Shown here one piece after another: positions 8,656-18,206 of a stretch of 64,000 nucleotides of DNA. A program made the translations under genes and the position numbers. The notes under the pieces are model-generated. The model had not been told where the DNA came from, ran no database searches, and saw only the letters and a list, made by a program, of their open reading frames with translations. This stretch comes from Nitzschia sp. DOCU1 (lineage: Eukaryota > Bacillariophyta > Bacillariophyceae > Bacillariales > Bacillariaceae), in assembly GCA_951394045.1 (NCBI GenBank), contig OX595996.1, positions 1,240,001-1,304,000 on the forward strand, in the 5' to 3' direction. Within the stretch, counting starts at the first letter, position 1; each line of letters opens with the position of its first letter.

Positions 8656-11600
8656 ATGTCATCCAGAAAGAGCGACAGCGAAGAATCAACTACCCATCTC
8701 CTCTTCGGTGATAATGTTATTGTTGATGATAACAAGGATGACTTTGGAATGTACTACCGACAACAAACACAAAAGACTCAACATGACGAACAAGCAGACT
8801 GCTGGGCAAGCAGGTCGAAGCTTTCAGTGACGTGGGGAGACCCCAGCACCACAGGCGAAGATTCAGCAATGGATCCTCAAGAAAACTCGTCAGGTCATCA
8901 TACGGCCATGACCAGCAGTGGAAGGCTATCGTCCTCCCATGATGCCACTAGTAGTACGAGCACCAGCTCGAGATCCTTTGCCTCGTCACCGTCATCATCC
9001 TTTCGGGACGCTGGTACTCGCGGCGTTGGAAAGAATAGTATTTTGAAGAACAAGAACAACAAGAAGATCTCCGGTGGTGGCATCGCTAGTACTAGTAGTA
9101 GCCAGCACCAGCTAAGCTTGTCGAGTGGTGCTGGATCGTCGCCCTCCTCCTCCTCCTCAGTTCCTCGGGTGATGTCGATTGAGGCGATCCAATTTCAAGG
9201 CCGCGTCGAAGAGGCAGCGAGAACAATTCAAGCAACCTTTCGAGGACGTGCCGCTGATCCGGGCAAGGGGAGGGGTACTAGTAGTACTTCGGTGGAAGGC
9301 GGCTTTGTCCACGGCGACGAAGAAAGGATTCGTGCCACCGAAAATGACAATAACAAGGCGGACGAGGAAGCGCGTGACAACGAGGCCGAAAAGCAGGAGA
9401 ACCAGCAAGCTGATCGATCTCATCTCTACACGCTTATTTTTGTGGGCTTGTTTGGAATTGCCACATTCTTGTGGAAAATGGTTTCCAAGTGTATCCAAAT
9501 GAGTTCAGACGGACCTGATGCCACAAACCTTATAAATCATGACCCTGGTGTCAACGTGATTGGACAAAATGCTGGAGGCCCGGGACCTGCTGCTGCTGGT
9601 GGTGGTGGTGGTGGTGGAGGGGGAGGTGCCGTGCCCGCCGTACAGCAGCCGCCGCCGTGAGTATACTAGTACACCAACAGCCATCATGGAGAACTGATCA
9701 CTCGACTTGTATCCTCAATCATTATCTTTTTTCTCCTCTGTTGCTTAATCACAGCATTCAAGAAGGAATGGCTACACAGGCTGCCTCATCGGCGGCTTCG
9801 GGAGCTGCATCCGGTGTAGCGGCAGGAGCAGCGGCAGCTGCAGCTGGAGCTGCGGCACAAGCTGGAATATTAGCAGCTGTTGCAAGTTCGGCTCCGGCTG
9901 CAGCGGCAAGTGCTACGGTAGCAACTGCGGTCGTGGCTGCCACGGCCGCCGCTGCGGCTGTCTATGGGGGAGAACTGAAGGTTGTGTCGTCAACCAACTC
10001 TACAGCAGCGGCTACTTCGCCGCCCGTCTTTCAATCCCCATGTGGTCTGGCCCTGGCCGACGACAAGAATGCTCAACATCAAAAAGGATCATTTTCATTG
10101 TACTTGGAAGGATTCTATAGGCCGTTCACGGAACGAGAAAAGATATTGGTGGAGTCTTTGATTGTAGACGCCTACAACAACGTGACGGGTGGTGGTAGTG
10201 TAGGCAGCGATGAATGCGTTGACGTCTTCTTTCGAGAGATGCAAAACTCTACGATTGTGGAGCAGACATTTGAGTTATATGACTTTGAGGGTGCATCGAA
10301 CGGTACTCTGATTACCGATTTTGATGCTTGGGTAGTCTGTGATGGATGTCCTGTGAACGAGCCTTTGTTCGCTTTGGAAGAGGCGACGAGGAGGCTGCTT
10401 CGATCGTTGGGAGCATCAAGACGCGACCAGCAAAAAGAAGTCTCAGCGTACTTCAGTTCCAGTGAGATGTTTCGCTTGTTTTTGGAATCGGTCAATGAAC
10501 TCATCATTCAAAGTGTGAGTTCTGAGGATCTACCGCTCGGTTTCACAACTCTGACGGTCGCCTACATTTCAGACACTACTGACGGCGAGCAGGTTGTGGT
10601 TGTAAACTTGGCTGTACCAATAACGAATGCTCCGAGCAACCCACCGTCGACTCTAGCGGACTACTTTAATCCGTTGCTGAATCTTATTTATCCCTCGAAC
10701 CCAAACAACCCAAACAACCCTGCGAGTCCAACACAGCTCTCATTGCTGGATCCAAACCTCCCGACGAGCCCGAACAATCCAGTCAATCCTAACAACCCGA
10801 ACAATCCTGGAAGCTCAGTCCAGCTAGCCTTGTTACCACCGGGAAATCCGAATAGCCCAAGCAATCCCGCCAACCCGTCAAGCCCCGGAAATCCCGTCAA
10901 TCCGAACAACCCTGCAAGCAACCCTTCGAATCCGACCGCTCCAGGAAGTCCTTCGAATCCACTGAGCCCAACCAACCCGGCAAGTAATCCGAGCAATCCA
11001 GCTGCTCCAGGGAACCCTTTGAACCCACTGAGCCCAACCAACCCGGCCAGTAGTTCGAGCAATCCAGCTGCTCCGGGGAACCCTTCGAACCCGCTCAATC
11101 CGGCAAACAACCCAAATAATCCGGCAGCTCCAGGAAGTCCCTCGAACCCTTTGAGCCCGACGAATCCGGCAAGCAATCCATCTAATCCGGCAGCTCCAGG
11201 AAGTCCCTGGAACCCCTTGAGCCCGACGAATCCCGCTAGTAACCCGAATAATCCAGCAGCTCCCGGAAGTCCTTCGAACCCACTCAGCCCAACGAATCCG
11301 GCAAGCAACCCATCTAACCCGGCAGCTCCAGGAAGTCCTTCGAACCCGTTGAGCCCGACGAATCCAGCAAGCAATCCAAATAATCCGGCAGCTCCAGGAA
11401 GTCCTTTGAACCCGTTGAGCCCAACAAATCCGGCAAGCAACCCGATCAATCCAGCTGCTCCAGGAAGTCCTTCGAACCCACTCAGCCCAACGAATCCGGC
11501 AAGCAACCCCAATAATCCGGCAGCTCCAGGAAATCCTTCGAACCCGTTAAGCCCCTCGAATCCGGCAAGCAATCCAAATAATCCGGGAGCTCCAGGAAGT

Positions 11601-13090
11601 CCTTCGAACCCTTTGAGCCCAACAAATCCGGCAAGCAACCCGATCAATCCAGCTGCTCCAGGTAGCCCGTCGAATCCATTGAACCCAAACAACCCTGCAA
11701 GCAACCCGAGTAATCCCAGAGCCCCTGGAAGCCCGTCGAATCCAGCCAATCCTAGCAATCCCAACAACCCGGCAAGCAACCCGAGCAATCCGAGTGCTCC
11801 GGGAAATCCTAAGTCGCCAGGAAGTCCTGCCAACCCTGCCAACCCGAACAATCCCAACAATCCTGCAAGTAGTCCGAGCAACCCAATTTCGCCAAACAGC
11901 CCGTCCAATCCAAACAATCCTTTGAACCCGGCCAATCCGAGCTCGCCGCGAAACCCTGCCAACCCAAGTAATCCAAATAATCCAAGCTCGCCGCGAAACC
12001 CTGCCAACCCACGCAATCCGAACAACCCCAGTAACCCGTCATGGCCTGTTAATCCCAATAATCCAGCCAGTCCAGGCAGCCCTGCCAACCCGAGCAGTCC
12101 ATCCAGCCCACGAAATCCGCTGAGCCCTACGAATCCTGCAAACCCAGCCAATCCTCGGAACCCAAACAACCCACGGAACCCTGCCAACCCCGTTCAGTTG
12201 GCACGTTGGCCGAGTTCGTTTCCCAGCCAGTTTCCTTCTGAATTTCCAAGCAACTTTCCCTCTGATTTCCCGTCGCTTCAGCCGAGCTCAGAACCGAGCA
12301 AGCAGCCCTCGGATGAACCTAGTCGTCGCCCATCGGACATACCTTCCGACAAGCCAAGTATGAAGCCTTCGCAAGTCCCAAGTTTGATGCCAAGCAAACA
12401 ACCGTCGGATGAGCCAAGTATGAAGCCTTCGCAATTTCCATCGGACAAGCCAAGTGTGATGCCTTCAGAATCCCCATCGGACAAGCCAACTATGACGCCT
12501 TCACAAGCGCCGAGCATGATACCTTCGAGTTATCCTTCTCTTTTCCCTTCGTCGGAACCGTCGTCGAGCCCCACATTATTCTATGAGTAAGTGTTGTTGA
12601 TTCACTCAATGCCGATGCGATCCTGTTTTGACCTCATATTTTCTTCTTCGCTTCTTGGTTCATGTCTGCCGGCGCTCTCGTCAGTCAATGGAATCTTCCA
12701 GTCCTGGACATGGTAGCAACCGCGGGGTACCCTTTATACGACTGTGATTCGCCACCAGGCGCCAGATGGTCCAATCAGGGTTGCTCCAATCTGTTTGGGA
12801 ATACAGTAAATGTCGAGCAAACCTTTTCTCTCTCAGGATATCATTTATCCAGCGTGAAAGTTACAATCGAGTGGTCTCAAGATAATACTGCGGACCTTTA
12901 CATGAATGACAACCAAGTCGGGAGTGCTCCAGATAATCGCGATCTCAATACCATCACCATCACCCAGTACTTTAATCAAGGAGACAACACGATCAAGCTG
13001 TCCGTAAGAAACAGTTCTGGGCCTGGTTACTTCCTAGTGCAGAGTATCCTCGTTGAGGCCCGCCCCTGCGCCAGCGGATGCATTGGGTGA
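8656..13090 (+). CDS. Membrane protein with NP and PSxx repeats
   Basis: Three exons: 8656-9656, 9755-12586 and 12685-13090, giving 1,412 aa. Both introns are 98 nt, with GTGAGT and GTAAGT donors and CAG acceptors, and both splices keep the frame. No signal peptide is visible. A Ser-rich N-terminus, an IQ-like motif (TIQATFRGR, about 185-200), one membrane span (LYTLIFVGLFGIATFLW, about 257-279), a Gly run, an Ala-rich segment (about 343-403) and a folded region (about 410-630) precede Asn-Pro repeats (645-1149), Pro-Ser-x-x repeats (to about 1277) and a C-terminal beta-rich domain of 135 aa (ADLYMNDNQVGS, NTIKLSVRN) resembling carbohydrate-binding jelly-rolls. I infer a type II protein with a cytosolic IQ tail, possibly calmodulin-binding, and an extended extracellular stalk carrying the terminal domain, perhaps in the cell wall. 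The family is not recognised beyond the diatom-type PSxx repeats. The first ATG of the frame is used. Confidence 0.82.
10920..11702 (+). repeat. 66-bp coding tandem repeat, about 12 copies
   Basis: Twelve consecutive units, ten of 22 aa plus one of 18 and one of 23, with the pattern NPxNPAAPGSPSNPLSPTNP followed by AS. Less regular Asn-Pro repeats continue on both sides (about 10690-12200). Third positions vary between units, so the array is not freshly amplified, but its copy number may still vary between alleles. Confidence 0.93.
12217..12575 (+). repeat. Pro-Ser-x-x tetrapeptide repeat region
   Basis: Within exon 2, more than 25 tandem PSxx units (PSDEPSMKPSQFPSDKPS and similar) follow the Asn-Pro block. 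Such repeats are frequent in predicted extracellular diatom proteins and probably act as rigid, glycosylatable stalks. Confidence 0.88.
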
Positions 13091-13655
13091 TCGTGCGGCA
13101 AGTAATTCTTCGTGACTATCCAAAATAAAAGAACAGTTCCATTCCATTTATTTGTCCTGCAAGCAAATGATCATAGTAGGAGGCTTTTGCATTTCATAGC
13201 TCGCCTTGTGTATAAACGCATCATCGTGAGGATAGAGATGCCTAGTAGACGACAGCATAGTTGCGTTCGAGAGCTTTTCTTCCGATATTCCTTCTTTGGC
13301 CTTCGGGAGAAAATGAGAAAAGCTATGCATTATGCGCGCGCGCCAGACGTCAAATAAAATGGTTCGCTGGAATTCTTTCAGAGCATTGAGGGGACTGCCA
13401 TAGTAAAGGCATATGCAAAAATGAAGTGTCACCCAAACCGAGATGGCTCATGCAGGATGAAAGCATCGGAACGATTTGGAAGCATGGTGGGGTTTCAAAA
13501 TACAATTTCTTCCTTCGTTTGAAGATCCAAGTCTACTTGGGCAGGAAAAAAGGAAAGAAGGAATCGATCTACATTTCTCATAAATTCTACCTGTTACAGT
13601 CGAGCCCTCGCCTATAACAAACGATCATAATTTTCCAAATACACAGAATATCATC
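13091..13655. other. Intergenic
   Basis: The 3' flank of the surface-protein gene and 5' flank of the peroxiredoxin-like gene. It contains a short alternating GC run (gcgcgcgcg near 13335). No gene is supported. Confidence 0.5.
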
Positions 13656-15074
13656 ATGTCGACCACAGATATCATTCAAAGTCAAGTCGAAGATGATATT
13701 ACCAAGATTGGCTCACTGGGTGATGAGCTCCAAGCTTTGTCTGACAAATTTCTGAATGCGGCCCCCGAAGACGTACAAGAAATCCTAATGGATCACCTGA
13801 AGCAATGGAAGTCCACCGAAATTTTGCAAGAGGCGCTGAAAGAAGGAGATGTGGCTCCCGACTTTTTGCTGCCCGATGAAACTGGCCATATTGTAAGCTC
13901 TGTGGATCTTCGTGCAAAGGGTCCAATAGTCGTCGTATTTTTTCGAGGAAACTGGTGTGGTTTTTGCAACGCCACTCTTCGAATGATACGCAAGTATACG
14001 CCACACTTCAAAGCGCGGGGAGCATCGGTGGTAGCCATTTCTCCCCAAACTATGGAACAGTCCCGCGTCGCCAAGAAGAATGCTGGTTTGACCTTTCCTG
14101 TACTTTCCGACGTTGGAAGCGAGTACGCTCAACTCTTAAACATTGCATACGTCTTGGATGACCAACTCAAAACAATTGTTGAATCCAGCAGTGGAAAGAC
14201 CTTTGTGGAAATCAATGGGGAAAATGAGTATGGTGCTGCCGTCCTTCCGATTCCGGCCACCTATGTCATTGAGACCGATGGTAGGGTGACGTACTCGTTT
14301 CTCGATACGGATTATACAAAACGTGCCGAGCCCGTGGATGTTCTGAATGCTCTTCCACCTCTCTCGAAACGAAGACTCTCCTTGTCCTCTCGAATCGACA
14401 TGGAGATGAGTCGACTTCGGGAAAGTTATCCGGAACATCGCATGCGCGACTTGTTTGACGCCGTCGAACGACTCAAGGCCCAAGGTGTGGAGCAAAAGGC
14501 ACTCCAAGTCGGCCAAAAGGCTCCAGACTTTTCCTTTCGAGGCAAAGATGGAGAATGGATCGACTCCAAGAAACTTCGCCGCAATGGTCCTCTGATTATT
14601 ACCTTTCACTATGGACATCAATCTCCACTGTGCACTATACAAATGGAAGCTTTGCAACGATACTTGCCCAAATTTGAAGCCAAGGGTGCCAGTTTGATAG
14701 CCATTGCTGCTTCTGGGACAAAACACTTTTACAGCGCCTCCTCCAAGTTTCCCATGCTACAAGATCATTCCCAACAACAACAAGATTCGGTGGCCTCCAA
14801 GTTTGGCCTCTTGTACAAGTTACCCCACACGGGACAATTGTTGGGTCTTGAGGATGCAGAATTGCCCATGGCAGCAACCTATGTGATGGATCGTACCGGC
14901 ACCATTCTGTATGCGCATGTCGATGCGGATCCAACCAAACGAGCCGAGCCCTCGCATATTCTCAAGGCCATTCCCGCCAAATATCAACGTCAAGCTCCCC
15001 CCAAGCGAGGTCCATTTTCCTTGTTGTTTGGAGGGCGATTGGCCCCGCGGGCCAAGCGGATTCGTCGAGCCTAG
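13656..15074 (+). CDS. Tandem AhpC/TSA peroxiredoxin-like protein
   Basis: A 472-aa single-exon protein with two thioredoxin-fold AhpC/TSA domains. The first (about 64-230) has a thioredoxin-like C101-x-x-C104 in FRGNWCGFCNATLRM. The second (about 284-445) repeats the opening GQKAPDF...DGEWIDSKKLR motif but has HQSPLCTIQ, with a single C326 at the equivalent place. Each half ends with a similar ATYVxxxxGxxxY...DPTKRAEP-type segment, which points to an internal duplication. Peroxiredoxins of the AhpC/TSA and PrxQ type reduce peroxides through a peroxidatic cysteine. Here the first half resembles a CxxC reductase and the second a one-Cys site, so the halves may have divided the work (inference). 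No targeting peptide is evident; the protein ends KRIRRA. Confidence 0.87.
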   Translation: MSTTDIIQSQVEDDITKIGSLGDELQALSDKFLNAAPEDVQEILMDHLKQWKSTEILQEALKEGDVAPDFLLPDETGHIVSSVDLRAKGPIVVVFFRGNWCGFCNATLRMIRKYTPHFKARGASVVAISPQTMEQSRVAKKNAGLTFPVLSDVGSEYAQLLNIAYVLDDQLKTIVESSSGKTFVEINGENEYGAAVLPIPATYVIETDGRVTYSFLDTDYTKRAEPVDVLNALPPLSKRRLSLSSRIDMEMSRLRESYPEHRMRDLFDAVERLKAQGVEQKALQVGQKAPDFSFRGKDGEWIDSKKLRRNGPLIITFHYGHQSPLCTIQMEALQRYLPKFEAKGASLIAIAASGTKHFYSASSKFPMLQDHSQQQQDSVASKFGLLYKLPHTGQLLGLEDAELPMAATYVMDRTGTILYAHVDADPTKRAEPSHILKAIPAKYQRQAPPKRGPFSLLFGGRLAPRAKRIRRA

Positions 15075-15161
15075 GTAGTTGATGCTCCATTTTGGAGGAT
15101 GTCCACTAATGCATAAATAGCAAACATCTTATTGTATCCCCATTTTCTCTACAGTACTGAT

Positions 15162-16841
15162 TTACGGGGGACTTGGCGAAAAGCTGGAAGTACTGGAAGT
15201 TGTCGTCCCAGTCGAAGGGGGAAGCGTCAGACGTCCCGACGGATCCACTTGAGGCACATTGCTGTTGAGCGGAGGCGGCCGCTGCCGTTTGTAGTTTTGA
15301 GTCTTGTCTTGAAAGAGTTGACTGGGCCGAAATCCATCTTGTGGAATTTCCAAAGCCAAGACGCGCTGCAACGCTTGATACAAGGGCAAGGCTGCTTTTG
15401 GTTGTGGCAAATCCAAAATTTGAGATGCGGGGAGATGTTGTCCATAAAATTTGGCATTGACATCGGATCGTGTCGTCAATATACTTCCTTCCAAACTCAT
15501 TCCCACAAAGAATCCTTGTGAGTGAGCATAGGAATAAGCGGGGTGAATACTCCAGTCCCCTGCCGCGACTTGGGACGTCGCACCTCGTCCAACGGGCCCG
15601 ACAGCCACACCGAGCTCTGCACCCAGTTGCACCGTACCTGCCAACAAGGCATCGACTGCTTCTGTCGTTGTCAGTATGACCAGATAGTGCGTAATATCTC
15701 CCCCGGCTAGCATTCCCCAACCCATTCCAACCGTTCCCAGTGCACATGGAGCACTCCATTGATCGCGGTCCACACGAGCAATCAAAAGACCTGTTCCCAC
15801 ACGTCCACTAACGACCAAACCCGCTTTCAAGACGGTCAAAAAGCAAAGACCTTTGGCATGATGAAGCAAATCCAATGGAATGGATTGGTCGGATTCTTTC
15901 CAGACACTACTACTCGTAGAAGCCGGTGACGATTCGACAGGAAACATGTGTTCCAACGTGGACGTTGCTTGTCGAATGGTACTGCCCAATGTAAAACTCA
16001 ATGGATTATTCCATCGTGTCCAAGATTCCGATGCAGATTCGGTGGTACGAATCCCATTTTCTTGATCGCATGGGGCTCGATCGGAATTGGTCAAGAATTC
16101 ATAGACAAATTGATGCAACCGATGTGGCAAGGCTCCCAAATTATATTGTTCCACCACATGTACAAGCCATACATCTAATTGGACCTTGCGATATTGTACC
16201 AAATCTTCGTGTTGCGTCGGTGCCCATTTGAGACTGGGTGTCCATTGTCCCAAACGACCGGCCCAGTGTTTTTCCGGAAAGGCACATGGCATTTGAATCG
16301 AATGCGCCGCTAAAGTATCGCGGAGTTTGGCAAATTCACTGTAGCGATGTTCCAACTCCAAGACTTGTCCATTGACTAATTGGACCTTCAAGATGTACGC
16401 CGTATACTTGGCACCTGACACGTCGCGACGTGTTTCGGCGGACAAGACCCGTACTTGGAGAGTACCAGGCTGGGATTGGCGCTTTTCTTCCAAGGTTTGT
16501 GTCTTGCCTTGACCATGGCGTTGCCATTCTTTACGAGCCGAATTTGCCAAAGATTCAGGGGTGGATTGTAAGAAGGAATTCGACAGGGGATGCGATGGTG
16601 GTGGTTGATGTGGCGTACTGGGGCTGGTTCCAAATCCAAACGACTCGTGTGTCATGCCAGGAGTGGTGACATTCGTAAACATGGGAGACGAAGAATGTTG
16701 AGAAAGTTGACTGCTTGTCAAATCTTCATGGCTGTTTGGAGATGCTGCTCTCATGGCCGCCTGTTCACGAAGCGTCGGAATCGATGGACTTTGCATGGTC
16801 GGACTTCCTTCTCCTGATTGAGAAGGATCTTGGGGCGGCAT
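15162..16841 (-). CDS. PX and SYLF domain lipid-binding protein
   Basis: A 559-aa single-exon protein. A disordered Ser/Pro/Gln-rich N-terminus (1-125) precedes a PX domain (about 127-260), with beta strands LQVRVLSAETRRD and the phosphoinositide-binding RYSEF motif (R176), and a SYLF/DUF500 (Ysc84-like) domain (about 340-525), recognisable from LLHHAKGLCFLTVLKAGLV, GTGLLIAR, GWGMLAGGDITHYLVIL and FFVGMSLEGS. SYLF domains bind phosphoinositides and, in Ysc84/SH3YL1, actin at endocytic sites. PX domains target PtdIns3P endosomes. The pairing suggests an endosomal or endocytic membrane adaptor. Unlike fungal Ysc84, no SH3 domain is seen. The C-terminal tail is Ser/Thr/Pro-rich. Confidence 0.88.
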   Translation of the reverse strand: MPPQDPSQSGEGSPTMQSPSIPTLREQAAMRAASPNSHEDLTSSQLSQHSSSPMFTNVTTPGMTHESFGFGTSPSTPHQPPPSHPLSNSFLQSTPESLANSARKEWQRHGQGKTQTLEEKRQSQPGTLQVRVLSAETRRDVSGAKYTAYILKVQLVNGQVLELEHRYSEFAKLRDTLAAHSIQMPCAFPEKHWAGRLGQWTPSLKWAPTQHEDLVQYRKVQLDVWLVHVVEQYNLGALPHRLHQFVYEFLTNSDRAPCDQENGIRTTESASESWTRWNNPLSFTLGSTIRQATSTLEHMFPVESSPASTSSSVWKESDQSIPLDLLHHAKGLCFLTVLKAGLVVSGRVGTGLLIARVDRDQWSAPCALGTVGMGWGMLAGGDITHYLVILTTTEAVDALLAGTVQLGAELGVAVGPVGRGATSQVAAGDWSIHPAYSYAHSQGFFVGMSLEGSILTTRSDVNAKFYGQHLPASQILDLPQPKAALPLYQALQRVLALEIPQDGFRPSQLFQDKTQNYKRQRPPPLNSNVPQVDPSGRLTLPPSTGTTTSSTSSFSPSPP

Positions 16842-17390
16842 AAACTTGCTAGCAGAAACGAACGAAAAACTTGAATGTCCACAACAGCGACTTGCTTGCT
16901 TGCCACAAGAATAATAACCGAATCAATGGATAAAAAGTAAAGCTGTATATATCTCTGGAAGCTGGAACGGAGGTTGCAAAAGAAGCAGCAAGTCGAAAGA
17001 GTGTCTTCGTCATTGTAACACCGACACGATTTAGTTTTTCTTCTTTTTGGCAACGGTCGACCAAAACGAGGAATTCTCGGGAGTCAAAAAGTGTGGCTGG
17101 CGCTCATCTCGCTACGGGCTCGAAAAAAAGGCCGACTTGCGCGCGCGCGTGCCAACCATGGCATACCAGGTACATACCAGGTATCGCATGAAGGTAACGC
17201 CGTGCTTCCCGCCAAAATGATTCATTCGGTGCAGTCGAATAGATGAGAACACTCTTCTTAGTCGTTCCTTCCGACAATGACTTTCTGCAGCTGTTGATAT
17301 GATGCTACAAAGTTCTGCCGCTGCTTTCGTTGCTATTACATCCCATTCGAACCACTTGAGGAAACATTACAGAAACACACGAACACTACC
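16842..17390. other. Divergent intergenic region
   Basis: A shared upstream region of the PX-SYLF gene (leftward) and the parvulin gene (rightward), where a bidirectional promoter would have to lie. It includes the short direct repeat accaggta (about 17164-17181). No transcription-factor site can be named with confidence. Confidence 0.45.
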
Positions 17391-18065
17391 ATGAAACAAG
17401 TTTTCCTCGTTGCCATGGCCTTGCGATTTCTTCTTGTGCTTTTGCTGTTGCCAACGACCACACCGGCAGCACCATCCTCGCATCTTTCTTCTGCTGCTTT
17501 TATTGACACGGCCTGGAACAAGGTTCAAAAAGACTTGGCGGCATTGACACGTCGTGTGACGGCCCGTCATATTTTAGTCGCCAATGAAGAGGTCGCCACA
17601 GCACTCAAACGAAAAATTCGCGAATCCAGCATTGCCCAGCAAGAATTTGTCGTTGACGTGTTTGAACAAGCCGCCCAAAAGTATTCTCAAGATGAGACGA
17701 CTCGTCCACAAGGCGGTTTGTTGGGAACTTTGGTTCCACAAGGATATTGTAAAAGTGCTATATTGGATCAAGCGTGTTTTCAAGTACCCTTGGGATCGGT
17801 GGAAGGACCTCTCCAGAGTGAATATGGATATCATTTACTGATGGTAACGGAACGGACCAATTGTCCCAAATTGGATGGTGAACGAACCAAATTGATTCAA
17901 ACGAGTTCCAAGGATGTGTTTGGGACATTGGTACCCTCCCAACAAGTGGGGCAGGTCAATGTGGGGGAACTTTTGGTGAATCAAGTAGGATTTTGGTGTC
18001 TCATGCTGATCGCTGGTGGTATTCTAGCCGAACTGGCAGAAAAGTTAGCGACGCCAATTCTGTAG
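17391..18065 (+). CDS. Parvulin-type prolyl isomerase, membrane-tailed
   Basis: A 224-aa single-exon protein. It has an N-terminal signal peptide (hydrophobic MALRFLLVLLLLP) with a possible plastid-type junction at SSAAFIDTA, then a rotamase/parvulin domain (about 57-162): TARHILV, AAQKYSQDETTRPQGGLLGTL, GPLQSEYGYHLLMV. These match the His, substrate-pocket and YGYHL elements of SurA/PrsA/Pin4-type PPIases, which isomerise peptidyl-prolyl bonds. After about residue 195 a second hydrophobic segment (VGFWCLMLIAGGILAELAEKL) suggests a C-terminal membrane anchor. Location in a plastid or other secretory-derived compartment is inferred from the leader only. Confidence 0.88.
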   Translation: MKQVFLVAMALRFLLVLLLLPTTTPAAPSSHLSSAAFIDTAWNKVQKDLAALTRRVTARHILVANEEVATALKRKIRESSIAQQEFVVDVFEQAAQKYSQDETTRPQGGLLGTLVPQGYCKSAILDQACFQVPLGSVEGPLQSEYGYHLLMVTERTNCPKLDGERTKLIQTSSKDVFGTLVPSQQVGQVNVGELLVNQVGFWCLMLIAGGILAELAEKLATPIL

Positions 18066-18206
18066 TCATGGTTCCACCAGGCGGGCCACCATAAACTACT
18101 ACCTAGTAATAAATGTACAATTTTGCACGTGAGGATCTCCCTAAACAACTTGGCCAATGTAAACGCCTACTAGGAGATCACTTGCACAGAGTAAATCTTG
18201 CTGCTA

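Noticed and set aside
10920..11702. CRISPR-like regular spacing
   Set aside because: Units are contiguous, diverged and translated in frame, with no spacers; the genome is eukaryotic.
10688..12187. 499-codon open frame on the minus strand with collagen-like Gly-Leu/Gly-x-x repeats
   Set aside because: It is the exact complement of the Asn-Pro repeat codons (AAY-CCN read backwards gives Gly-rich triplets). The sense strand has introns and domains that explain the region.
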